Assembly: GCA_004296145.1 (NCBI GenBank)
Contig: SEBM01000281.1
Span: 1 to 5,529 of the forward strand
DNA length: 5,529 nt
DNA from: Flavobacterium sp.
GTDB lineage: Bacteria > Bacteroidota > Bacteroidia > Flavobacteriales > Flavobacteriaceae
Reading direction: 5' to 3'
Shown here: positions 1 through 5,529 of the stretch, piece by piece
Position numbering within the stretch: the first letter of the stretch is position 1
How the letters are laid out: every line of letters begins with the position of its first letter
The notes under the pieces: generated by a model
What the model saw: only the letters and a program-made list of their open reading frames with translations
Told to the model about the DNA's origin: nothing
Database searches by the model: none
Translations under genes and position numbers: made by a program

Positions 1-24
1 GGTTCTTTTAGCGATTATTCTCAT
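1..24 (-). CDS. Partial gene, N-terminus only; probable HigB-family (RelE-like) toxin of a type II toxin-antitoxin module
   Basis: Only the first eight codons lie in the window (ATG at 24-22, reading leftward), giving MRIIAKRT. From memory, this matches the usual beginning of HigB-family toxins (HigB_toxin, RelE-like fold), which often start MRIIAKRTLREFW or similar. Those toxins are ribosome-dependent mRNA interferases, usually encoded just upstream of a Xre-type HigA antitoxin, so an antitoxin gene would be expected further left. Supporting context: a TATCTTTG -7 element sits 11 bases upstream of the ATG, a perfect 6-bp-arm palindrome lies just upstream of that, and a strong terminator insulates the kinase unit on the other side. 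The short predicted leader (about 7-8 nt) is normal for flavobacterial promoters. Eight residues are too few for certainty: a start is well supported, the family is a recognition-based guess. Confidence 0.42.
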
Positions 25-35
25 AATTTATTTAG

Positions 36-43
36 CAAAGATA
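36..43 (-). promoter_or_regulatory. Bacteroidota-type promoter (-7 TATCTTTG) for the left-edge gene
   Basis: On the minus strand, positions 43-36 read TATCTTTG, a perfect TAnnTTTG element. A TTTC at 66-63, one mismatch from the TTTG -33 element, is separated from it by 19 bases, the expected spacing. The ATG at 24 follows the -7 element by 11 bases. Confidence 0.55.
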
Positions 44-49
44 TTAATT

Positions 50-66
50 TTTCCCAAATAGGGAAA
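50..66. repeat. Palindrome TTTCCC-N5-GGGAAA, candidate operator of the left-edge gene
   Basis: TTTCCC (50-55) and GGGAAA (61-66) are perfect inverted repeats around AAATA. On the minus strand the palindrome covers the presumed -33 element and much of the spacer of the promoter at 43-36, a typical place for an autoregulatory repressor such as an antitoxin. As RNA on the plus strand it would be a 6-bp hairpin followed by TATTTT, so a weak terminator for a gene entering from the left is the alternative. Confidence 0.4.
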
Positions 67-100
67 TATTTTAAACATTGCAAAAGTAAGTAATAAATTA

Positions 101-140
101 CAAAAATAAAAAATCCTCATTGTGGATTGCAATGAGGATT
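101..140 (-). terminator. Strong rho-independent terminator of the kinase operon
   Basis: AATCCTCATTG (112-122) and CAATGAGGATT (130-140) form a perfect 11-bp stem with a 7-base loop. Read on the minus strand, the stem begins 20 bases after the kinase stop codon and is followed directly by TTTTTTATTTTTG (113-101), a classic U-tract. The other orientation lacks an immediate long T-run (CGTTATGTATTATTTTTT follows), so minus-strand use is favoured. Confidence 0.9.
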
Positions 141-159
141 CGTTATGTATTATTTTTTC

Positions 160-774
160 TTAGAAAAGTCCGTTTATTTCAGCATCAATTCTATTAATGA
201 TATTTCCTAAATCTTCCGGATTATCAACAAAATTGATATTATCAACATCAATTATTAGTAGTTTTCCTTTCGTGTAAGTCTGAATCCAGGCTTCGTATCT
301 TTCGTTCAGACGGCTCAGATAATCAATTGAAATTGAGTTTTCATACTCGCGTCCACGCTTGTGGATTTGACCAACAAGATTTGGAATAGAACTTCTCAAA
401 TAAATCAATAAATCGGGAGCTTTTACCAGAGATTCCATCAATTCAAATAAGGAAGTATAATTTTCGAAATCGCGGCTTGTCATCAATCCCATAGAATATA
501 AATTGGGAGCAAAAATATGTGCATCTTCATAAATAGTTCTGTCCTGTACGATTTTCTTTCCGCTTTCACGAATTTGTAAAACCTGGCGAAAACGACTATT
601 TAAGAAATAGATTTGTAAATTAAATGACCAACGCTCCATCTGGTGGTAAAAATCATCCAGATAAGGATTATCAACTACATCTTCATAATGTGGTTCCCAC
701 TTAAAATGTTTGGCTAATAACTTCGTTAATGTTGTTTTTCCTGCGCCTATATTCCCTGCTATTGCTATGTGCAT
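160..774 (-). CDS. Deoxynucleoside kinase (dNK family)
   Basis: A 204-residue cytosolic P-loop kinase of the deoxynucleoside kinase family (dCK/dGK/dAK/TK2 fold). It transfers phosphate from an NTP to the 5'-OH of a salvaged deoxynucleoside. Visible motifs: Walker A GNIGAGKTT (residues 7-15); the substrate-site acid and neighbours in YEDVVDNPYLDDFY (30-43); R61 in LNSRFRQ; the DR[ST] motif as QDRTIYED (77-84), with Thr in place of the commoner Ser; and the arginine-rich lid KRGREYE (139-145). Length is normal for bacterial members. The ATG at 774 shares its A with the TAA of the preceding gene (TAATG), so translation is probably coupled; the P-loop begins at residue 7, leaving no room for a later start. 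The base specificity cannot be read from the sequence. As I recall, characterised aquatic-flavobacterial relatives prefer deoxyadenosine, so dAdo is a reasonable first guess. Confidence 0.95.
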   Translation of the reverse strand: MHIAIAGNIGAGKTTLTKLLAKHFKWEPHYEDVVDNPYLDDFYHQMERWSFNLQIYFLNSRFRQVLQIRESGKKIVQDRTIYEDAHIFAPNLYSMGLMTSRDFENYTSLFELMESLVKAPDLLIYLRSSIPNLVGQIHKRGREYENSISIDYLSRLNERYEAWIQTYTKGKLLIIDVDNINFVDNPEDLGNIINRIDAEINGLF

Positions 775-1589
775 TACGGTGTTACGATTTTATAATTGGT
801 AATTACTTTAGATGTAAAAATAGATAAAATTTGGTCTTTGTAGCAGAATTTATCAAAGGTTTTTTCTAAAATTTCCAGTTCACAAATTGTGTTTGAATTT
901 GTATCAGAAATGTCTTTAAAAAACAATAAATCATCTTTGCTGAAAACATACTGATGGTTATTTATGATTTCAATTTTATCAAATTCGGGTAATTTCCCCA
1001 AAGCGGTTACTTTTCCAAAAATATCACATGAAAACCAATTGTTTTTTTTATCAATCCAGTAAAAAGTATTAAAATCGGTCTGATAGTATTTTATGGTTTC
1101 TGTGAGTGGAGTAGACACCGTCTTATACTCATTCTTCAGATAATCAAAAAGCCCAATTTGTTGATTTAATGTGTTATAAACCCAAAGCTGATTCTGCGTT
1201 GACATACCAATAAACGTAACCACGATCGGGATATTGTTTTGCGAAAAATTTATCTCGGTAATTTTATTCAATTGATTGTCGAGCAATACAACACTATTAA
1301 AATCTTCGTAAAACAAAACAATTTTAAGCGGATTTTGTAAATCGACTTTAGTAAGATTTCCTAATGAAACATTTTTATATTCAAAAGATTCACTTGCTTT
1401 TAGCTTTCTAAAAACGTTATTTTTTATAAAATAAGAATAACCAAAAGCGTCATATCCTAAAAAAACATCAGCATCAATTTTGGCGTGAGAAACCGGTACA
1501 GGTTTTATTTTTTGGTTTTGGGCAAAAGAAACCGAAGAGCAACAAACAACAAAAATCAGAAATAAAAAAGGATGAAATATTTTGCGCAT
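774..1589 (-). CDS. Exported protein of unknown function, possibly beta-propeller-like
   Basis: A 271-residue protein starting with a clear signal peptide: charged MRK, hydrophobic core to about residue 21, and a probable cleavage site SFA|Q at 23/24. The Cys pair at 16-17 is inside the hydrophobic core and lacks a proper lipobox (V precedes C), so signal peptidase I processing and a periplasmic or surface location are favoured. The mature part is rich in short beta-type segments with aromatic and aspartate/asparagine turns, for example VVLLDNQLNKI (about 100-110), LWVYNTLNQQIGLFDYLKNE (135-154), FYWIDKKNNWFSCDIFGKVT (176-195) and YVFSKDDLLFFKDI (214-227). These resemble successive blades of a small propeller, although no motif names a family. 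I recognise it only as the sort of hypothetical protein common in Flavobacteriaceae. It is the first gene of a unit with the downstream kinase (1-base overlap), a pairing its sequence does not explain. Confidence 0.85.
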   Translation of the reverse strand: MRKIFHPFLFLIFVVCCSSVSFAQNQKIKPVPVSHAKIDADVFLGYDAFGYSYFIKNNVFRKLKASESFEYKNVSLGNLTKVDLQNPLKIVLFYEDFNSVVLLDNQLNKITEINFSQNNIPIVVTFIGMSTQNQLWVYNTLNQQIGLFDYLKNEYKTVSTPLTETIKYYQTDFNTFYWIDKKNNWFSCDIFGKVTALGKLPEFDKIEIINNHQYVFSKDDLLFFKDISDTNSNTICELEILEKTFDKFCYKDQILSIFTSKVITNYKIVTP

Positions 1590-1673
1590 GTTTACAGTTT
1601 AAGAAAAGCCAAATTACAAAAAAACCAGAGTCGAAATTGATTCCGCAGCTAAGATTTTACTATTAAACTTTTC

Positions 1674-1693
1674 AGACTTATAATAGTCTAAGT
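1674..1693. repeat. Overlapping short dyads in the divergent intergenic region
   Basis: AGACT (1674-1678) and AGTCT (1685-1689) are inverted repeats around a 6-base loop. ACTTA (1676-1680) and TAAGT (1689-1693) form a second, overlapping dyad. The stems are only 5 bp and mutually exclusive. The site lies between the two divergent transcription units, about 70 bases upstream of the plus-strand promoter. It could be a protein-binding site or chance in AT-rich DNA. Confidence 0.2.
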
Positions 1694-1738
1694 AATAACG
1701 TACTCTGTCGATACGTTGTAAGTGTTTATATATTTAAT

Positions 1739-1769
1739 TTTCACGTTTTTAAAATTAATAATACATTTG
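1739..1769 (+). promoter_or_regulatory. Bacteroidota-type promoter for the GLPGLI/receptor operon
   Basis: TACATTTG (1762-1769) is a perfect TAnnTTTG -7 element. TTTC (1739-1742), one mismatch from TTTG, stands 19 bases upstream as a -33 element. Transcription would begin at about 1773, leaving a leader of roughly 40 nt before the ATG at 1812. This also rules against the in-frame GTG at 1722, which lies upstream of the promoter. A 14-base palindrome (1762-1775) coincides with the -7 element. Confidence 0.6.
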
Positions 1770-1775
1770 AATGTA
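1762..1775. repeat. Palindrome TACATT-TG-AATGTA over the -7 element, candidate operator
   Basis: The two 6-base arms are exact inverted repeats separated by two bases. The palindrome begins at the first base of the -7 element and ends around the predicted start of transcription. A repressor bound here would block the promoter. Half of it is dictated by the promoter consensus, so chance is possible. Confidence 0.3.
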
Positions 1776-1811
1776 AGTTTTATCGGATTTACCCAACTTT
1801 ATAAAATACCA

Positions 1812-2714
1812 ATGAAAAAGATATCATATTATTTGTTTTTCTTACTAGCTTTTAGTCAGGTACAAGCTCAAAAAGATTTTCAGGGAATGGCTGTTTACGA
1901 GTCAAAAACGCAGGCACCAAAATTTGAAGGTATGCGCGGAAATCGGGATATTACTCCTGAAATGCGTCAGAATATGGAAGAGCGTATGAAAAAAATGCTC
2001 GAAAAAACATTTATCCTAAACTTTGATAAATCGGCTTCAATTTATAAAGAAGAAGAAAAACTCGAAGCTCCGGGTCAACAAGGCGGCGGAATGCGGGTTA
2101 TGTTTAACTCCTTTATGGGCGGCGGCGGAACTTTCTACAAAGATGTAAAAGCAAAATCATATACAGTTGACAAAGAATTTATGGGGAAAGAATTTCTGGT
2201 TGTCGATTCTTTGCCAAAATTAGAATGGAAACTGGAAACTGAAACCAAACAAATTGGTGGTTATAATTGTTATAAAGCAACGGCTGTAAAAGAAGCAAGT
2301 AAAACAGATTTTAGAAATTTCAGACCTAAAAATAACGACGACAAAAAGCCGGAAGATAAAAAAGACGATGCCAAAAAAACATCAGGAGAAACCAAAACCA
2401 ACTTTGAAGACAATTTTGAAATGCCAAAAGAAATTGTAGTGACAGCATGGTATACTCCGGAAATTCCGGTAAATCAGGGACCTGAAAATTATTGGGGACT
2501 TCCGGGCTTGATTTTGGAAGTAAATGACGGAAGAACCACTATTTTATGTTCTAAAATTGTTTTGAATGCCAAAGATAAAGTAGAAATAAAACCTTCTAAA
2601 AAAGGAAAAGTAATCTCTCAGAAAGATTATGATGAAACTGTAATTAAAAAAATGGAAGAATTTAGAGATATGAACCGCGGTCGCACAGGCGGGCCACCAC
2701 CGATGGGAAGATAA
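1812..2714 (+). CDS. GLPGLI-family secreted protein
   Basis: A 300-residue protein of the Bacteroidota GLPGLI family (first described as a Porphyromonas gingivalis paralogue set); the biochemical role of the family is not known. The family signature is exact: AWYTPEIPV (212-220), then NYWGLPGLILEV (226-237), with GLPGLI at 229-234. The signal peptide MKKISYYLFFLLAFSQVQA is probably cut after A19 (VQA|Q). The start is the ATG at 1812, because it gives this signal peptide and follows the promoter; the in-frame GTG at 1722 would add 30 unlikely residues. Cys153 (GGYNCYKA) and Cys246 could form a disulfide in the periplasm. Unusual parts: a Met-rich helix (51-65) followed by a Gly/Met-rich stretch (88-106), a Lys/Asp-rich disordered linker (about 172-200), and a basic Gly/Pro tail RGRTGGPPPMGR. 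It lies 37 bases ahead of the receptor gene with no terminator between, so the two are probably co-transcribed and act together. Confidence 0.93.
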   Translation: MKKISYYLFFLLAFSQVQAQKDFQGMAVYESKTQAPKFEGMRGNRDITPEMRQNMEERMKKMLEKTFILNFDKSASIYKEEEKLEAPGQQGGGMRVMFNSFMGGGGTFYKDVKAKSYTVDKEFMGKEFLVVDSLPKLEWKLETETKQIGGYNCYKATAVKEASKTDFRNFRPKNNDDKKPEDKKDDAKKTSGETKTNFEDNFEMPKEIVVTAWYTPEIPVNQGPENYWGLPGLILEVNDGRTTILCSKIVLNAKDKVEIKPSKKGKVISQKDYDETVIKKMEEFRDMNRGRTGGPPPMGR

Positions 2715-2751
2715 TTCCGGATCTAAATTATTTATTTTTAATACCTTTTCA

Positions 2752-5439
2752 ATGAACAAATTACTTTGTTTCTTCGCCTTTTTGTATACCTGTATTTCAT
2801 TTTCTCAAAGTGTCCGTTTTGAAGGTTTTATTCAGGACGAACAAAAAAATCCGTTGGAAATGGCCAATATTATGGCTGTAAATTCTGCAACAAAAGCAAT
2901 GGATTCATACGGAATTACAAATGATAAAGGAAAATTTCAGCTTACGCTAAAGCCCAACAGTTCGTATGTTATTAAGGTAAGTTACCTCGGAATGAAATCC
3001 AAAGAAATTAATATTTCGACACAAGCTACAAACATTGTCCAAAATATCGTTATGGATGGTTCCGGAATTGAATTGGAAGAAGTTGAAATCGTTCGTGAAA
3101 TGCCTGTTTCTATAAAAGGAGATACGATTGTTTACAATGCAGATTCTTTTAAATCAGGAACAGAAAAAAAGCTGGAAGACGTTCTGAAAAAACTTCCTGG
3201 TGTTGAGGTAAATGCTGACGGAGAAATCGAAGTAGAAGGAAAAAAAGTCTCTAAATTAATGGTAGAAGGCAAAGATTTTTTTGATGGAGATACCAAATTA
3301 GGCGTTAAAAATATCCCGGCAGATGCCATTGATAAAGTTCAGGTTTTAAGAAATTATAATGAAGTCGGCGCTCTAAAAGGCCTTGAAAATGATCAGGATA
3401 ATGTGGCAATGAACATCAAATTAAAAGAAGGAAAAAAGAACTTTTGGTTTGGAGATGTAACCGCCGGAACAGGAGTCGGAGAACTTGACAGCCGCTATAT
3501 AATTAACCCGAAATTGTTTTATTACAGTCCGAAATACAGCATAAATCTGATTACCAATTTTAATAATATTGGAGAATTACCGCTCACGGCTCAGGATTAT
3601 TTTAAGTTTACTGGCGGATTTAAAAATATGATGAAAAAGGGAGGAAGCAATTTTAATGTTTCATCCAATGATTTAGGAATTTCGATTTTGAGAAACAATC
3701 GCGCCAAAGAAATTGAAACCAAATTTGGCGCAACGAACTTTTCGTATTCACCAACAAAAGAATGGAATATAAGCGGTTTTGGAATTCTTTCTTCATCAAA
3801 AACAGATTTAGAAACCAAATCACAAACAACGATTTTAGATTCCGGAGATCAGCAAAAAAGAGAAGAAGAAACACATCAAAAGAATAATTTAGGGCTTTTT
3901 AAATTAAGTTCAAGTTATAAACCAAATGCAAAACTTCAGTTTGATTACGACATTCTGACCAAATTATCAAAACAGGATGAAGATACAGATTTGCTTCGTG
4001 AATCGGTTGTAAATGATATTTCTGCTTCAGAAACAATTTTTACAACAAAAAAACAAGATCCTACATCAATCAACCAAAACCTGAGTTTGTATTATACACA
4101 AAGCGACAAAAACATTTTTGCTTTTGAAATGCAGCATTTATATCAGGACGAAAATCCTTTTTATAATGCGAATCTTCAGTCACAACCTTTTGATTTTTCA
4201 GGATATGTTTCTGGACAAAACAGAAATGATCTCAATCAGAATCGTTTTGTAAAAACCAATAAAGTCGATGCAAAACTGGATTACTATTATATGGTAACAC
4301 CAAAAAGCAACATCAATATTACGTTAGGAAATACTTATTCGTATCAAAATTTTGACTCCCATATTTTCCAGGTTTTGGATAATGGAAATCAAAATGATTT
4401 GAACAGTGAAGAAAATAGCAATCAGGTAAATTATAATTTTGATGATGTTTTTCTGGGGTTTCATTACAAAATTTTGACAGGGAAATTTACATTGACACCA
4501 GGAATAAGCCTGCATTCTTATCAAATGAAAAATACACAGTCGGGAACAGATTATTCGCAGAATTTTGTAAAAGTACTGCCTGATTTTTTCGCTTTGTACC
4601 AAATTAAAAAATCAGAAACACTGACTTATAATTTCTCTCTGACTAATGATTTTACCGATATTAATCAATTGGCTTCCGGTTATGTTTTGTCAGATTACAG
4701 CAGTTTATTTCGTGGAGATCGCACTTTAGAAAATGCAACCTCGCAGGTTCATACTCTGCGTTATTTCAAATATAATATGTTCAATTTTGAAAATATTTTT
4801 GCGAACGCCACCTATACTAAAAAAGTTGATGCTATTAAAACAGAAGCAGATTTTACGGGAATTAATCAATCATCATCTCCGTACAATTCAAATTTAGCAG
4901 ATGAAACTTTTTTAGGAATGGGAAATTACGGGCGTTCGTTTTTAAAGAATTATAAAGCTTCTGTGAATGCCAGTTTTAACTGGTCAAAATTCAATAATAT
5001 CCAAAATGAAGAATTGAGTACAACAGAAAGTTTTGTTCAGAGTTATACCGTAAAGGCCTCAACAAATTACAAAAACCTGCCAAATATAGAATTTGGCTAC
5101 AATCTTTTGGTCAATAAATACAGTGGCTCAACCTTTTACACAGACAAACCATTTGCAAGACTGGATTATTATTTTTTGAATAGTTTTTCATTTGTTTCAG
5201 AATATGAATTTTATCATTATTACAAATCAGACAAAACCGTCGACAACGAATATGATTTTTTGAGTGCAAGTTTAATTTACCAGAAAAAAGACAGCAAATG
5301 GGAATACAAAATCTCGGCAACCAATTTGCTAAACACACGATATCTCAATGATGACAGCTTCTCGCAGTTTTCTACAAGAGTTTCGCAATATACTGTTCAA
5401 CCGCGTTATATCATCTTTTCTATGAAATATAACTTGTAG
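2752..5439 (+). CDS. TonB-dependent-receptor-like outer-membrane protein with carboxypeptidase-regulatory-like N-terminal domain
   Basis: An 895-residue outer-membrane protein. Order of parts: signal peptide (about 1-18, SFS|Q); a carboxypeptidase-regulatory-like beta-sandwich (about 22-102, from RFEGFIQDEQKNPLEMANI through YLGMKSKEINI); a linker ELEEVEIV (108-115) of the kind that precedes Bacteroidota plugs; a plug-like domain (about 120-228) with LPGVEV (148-153), DGEIEVEGKKV (156-166), KNIPADAIDKVQV (186-198) and DNVAMNIKLKEGKK (216-229); then about 660 residues of alternating aromatic/polar strands, enough for a roughly 22-strand barrel, ending FSMKYNL. The terminal Leu replaces the commoner Phe. 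I see no convincing TonB box, so energised transport is inferred from the fold. The layout fits the 'outer membrane beta-barrel family' branch of receptors, not a SusC: no SusD gene follows. The substrate is unknown; the adjacent GLPGLI protein is the obvious partner candidate. The sequence is full-length without frameshift. Confidence 0.9.
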   Translation: MNKLLCFFAFLYTCISFSQSVRFEGFIQDEQKNPLEMANIMAVNSATKAMDSYGITNDKGKFQLTLKPNSSYVIKVSYLGMKSKEINISTQATNIVQNIVMDGSGIELEEVEIVREMPVSIKGDTIVYNADSFKSGTEKKLEDVLKKLPGVEVNADGEIEVEGKKVSKLMVEGKDFFDGDTKLGVKNIPADAIDKVQVLRNYNEVGALKGLENDQDNVAMNIKLKEGKKNFWFGDVTAGTGVGELDSRYIINPKLFYYSPKYSINLITNFNNIGELPLTAQDYFKFTGGFKNMMKKGGSNFNVSSNDLGISILRNNRAKEIETKFGATNFSYSPTKEWNISGFGILSSSKTDLETKSQTTILDSGDQQKREEETHQKNNLGLFKLSSSYKPNAKLQFDYDILTKLSKQDEDTDLLRESVVNDISASETIFTTKKQDPTSINQNLSLYYTQSDKNIFAFEMQHLYQDENPFYNANLQSQPFDFSGYVSGQNRNDLNQNRFVKTNKVDAKLDYYYMVTPKSNINITLGNTYSYQNFDSHIFQVLDNGNQNDLNSEENSNQVNYNFDDVFLGFHYKILTGKFTLTPGISLHSYQMKNTQSGTDYSQNFVKVLPDFFALYQIKKSETLTYNFSLTNDFTDINQLASGYVLSDYSSLFRGDRTLENATSQVHTLRYFKYNMFNFENIFANATYTKKVDAIKTEADFTGINQSSSPYNSNLADETFLGMGNYGRSFLKNYKASVNASFNWSKFNNIQNEELSTTESFVQSYTVKASTNYKNLPNIEFGYNLLVNKYSGSTFYTDKPFARLDYYFLNSFSFVSEYEFYHYYKSDKTVDNEYDFLSASLIYQKKDSKWEYKISATNLLNTRYLNDDSFSQFSTRVSQYTVQPRYIIFSMKYNL

Positions 5440-5440
5440 T

Positions 5441-5480
5441 ATTTTGATTGCTAAATATTAAAATTTGTTACTCCTTTTTT
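5441..5480 (+). terminator. Weak terminator-like hairpin after the receptor gene
   Basis: ATTTTGAT (5441-5448) and ATTAAAAT (5457-5464) can pair over 8 bp, including one G-U, with an 8-base loop, starting just after the TAG. A run of six T follows at 5475-5480, but ten bases separate it from the stem and the stem has no G-C pair. It may terminate poorly or not at all. Confidence 0.25.
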
Positions 5481-5517
5481 AATTATAAAGAAATATCTTT
5501 GTGCATAATAGTAACAA
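5465..5517. repeat. Inverted repeat TTGTTACT / AGTAACAA flanking the right-edge promoter
   Basis: TTGTTACT (5465-5472) and AGTAACAA (5510-5517) are exact 8-base inverted repeats separated by 37 bases. One copy lies upstream of the -7 element and the other near or just after the predicted start of transcription. They could be paired operator half-sites or a long-loop leader structure. Confidence 0.35.
5494..5501 (+). promoter_or_regulatory. Bacteroidota-type promoter (-7 TATCTTTG) for a gene beyond the right edge
   Basis: TATCTTTG is a perfect TAnnTTTG element. The nearest TTTG upstream (5464-5467) is 26 bases away, longer than the usual 17-23, so the -33 element is weak. No start codon for the downstream gene is visible before 5529. 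The element is flanked by the inverted repeat TTGTTACT/AGTAACAA. Confidence 0.5.
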
Positions 5518-5529
5518 CCAAAATAATTA

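Noticed and set aside
28..78. Minus-strand mini-ORF of 16 codons (starts MFKIF) ahead of the left-edge gene.
   Set aside because: It begins upstream of the predicted promoter, overlaps the palindrome and has no promoter or coding character of its own.
1..93. Plus-strand frame open from the left edge to TAA at 91-93 (30 codons), and a second frame (2-61) ending VLLAIILIIYLAKILIFPK that looks like a membrane helix.
   Set aside because: Both are short and edge-truncated, and they cannot be told from chance in AT-rich DNA. The minus strand in the same stretch has a promoter, start codon and recognisable N-terminus, and explains the region better.
774..1589. Lipoprotein reading of the exported protein because of the Cys pair at residues 16-17.
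   Set aside because: The residues before the cysteines (FVV) do not fit a lipobox, and a good signal peptidase I site (SFA|Q) follows.
1610..1617. Possible minus-strand -7 element (GTAATTTG) for the exported-protein/kinase unit.
   Set aside because: It matches TAnnTTTG only if the spacer is shortened by one base, and no -33 element lies at the right distance. Its place 21 bases before the ATG is suitable, but the match is too weak to annotate.
1722..1811. GTG-initiated 30-residue extension of the GLPGLI protein.
   Set aside because: It lies upstream of and across the TAnnTTTG promoter and would bury the signal peptide. The ATG at 1812 gives a standard secreted protein.
2544..2759. Minus-strand reading frame across the GLPGLI/receptor junction, plus other antisense frames at 3132-3329, 3597-3874, 4324-4602 and 5111-5338.
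   Set aside because: They are shadows of the well-supported plus-strand genes, with no recognisable product, promoter or conserved motif.
2752..5439. SusC-type glycan receptor.
   Set aside because: No SusD-like gene or glycan enzyme is adjacent within the window, and the plug sequence (NIPADAIDKVQV, DNVAMNIKLKEGKK) fits the other outer-membrane beta-barrel branch better.

Overview
The window looks like a chromosomal segment of a Flavobacterium-type member of the Bacteroidota. The evidence is AT-rich DNA, start codons preceded by A/T-rich stretches without Shine-Dalgarno sequences, several TAnnTTTG (-7) promoter elements of the kind used by the Bacteroidota primary sigma factor, and two families typical of the phylum: a GLPGLI-motif secreted protein and an outer-membrane receptor with a carboxypeptidase-regulatory-like N-terminal domain.

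Layout. Positions 1-1589 read on the minus strand. An exported, probably beta-propeller-like protein of unknown function (1589-774) comes first. It overlaps by one base (TAATG) a P-loop deoxynucleoside kinase (774-160). A strong intrinsic terminator (140-101) closes this two-gene unit. Beyond it lies a compact promoter with a palindrome, followed by the first eight codons of a further minus-strand gene that runs off the left edge (24-1). Its N-terminus, MRIIAKRT, resembles the start of HigB-family RelE-like toxins. A 222-base divergent intergenic region (1590-1811) carries a good promoter for the plus strand. The plus strand then encodes a two-gene operon: a secreted GLPGLI-family protein (1812-2714) and, 37 bases later, a TonB-dependent-receptor-like outer-membrane protein (2752-5439). 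The last 90 bases hold a weak terminator-like hairpin and a promoter for a gene beyond the right edge.

How the genes work together. The kinase salvages deoxynucleosides in the cytoplasm; why it is coupled to an exported protein is not evident. The GLPGLI protein and the receptor most likely act together at the outer membrane or in the periplasm. Their substrate is unknown. This pair is the least understood system in the window. The GLPGLI protein also has an unusual methionine- and glycine-rich N-terminal section.
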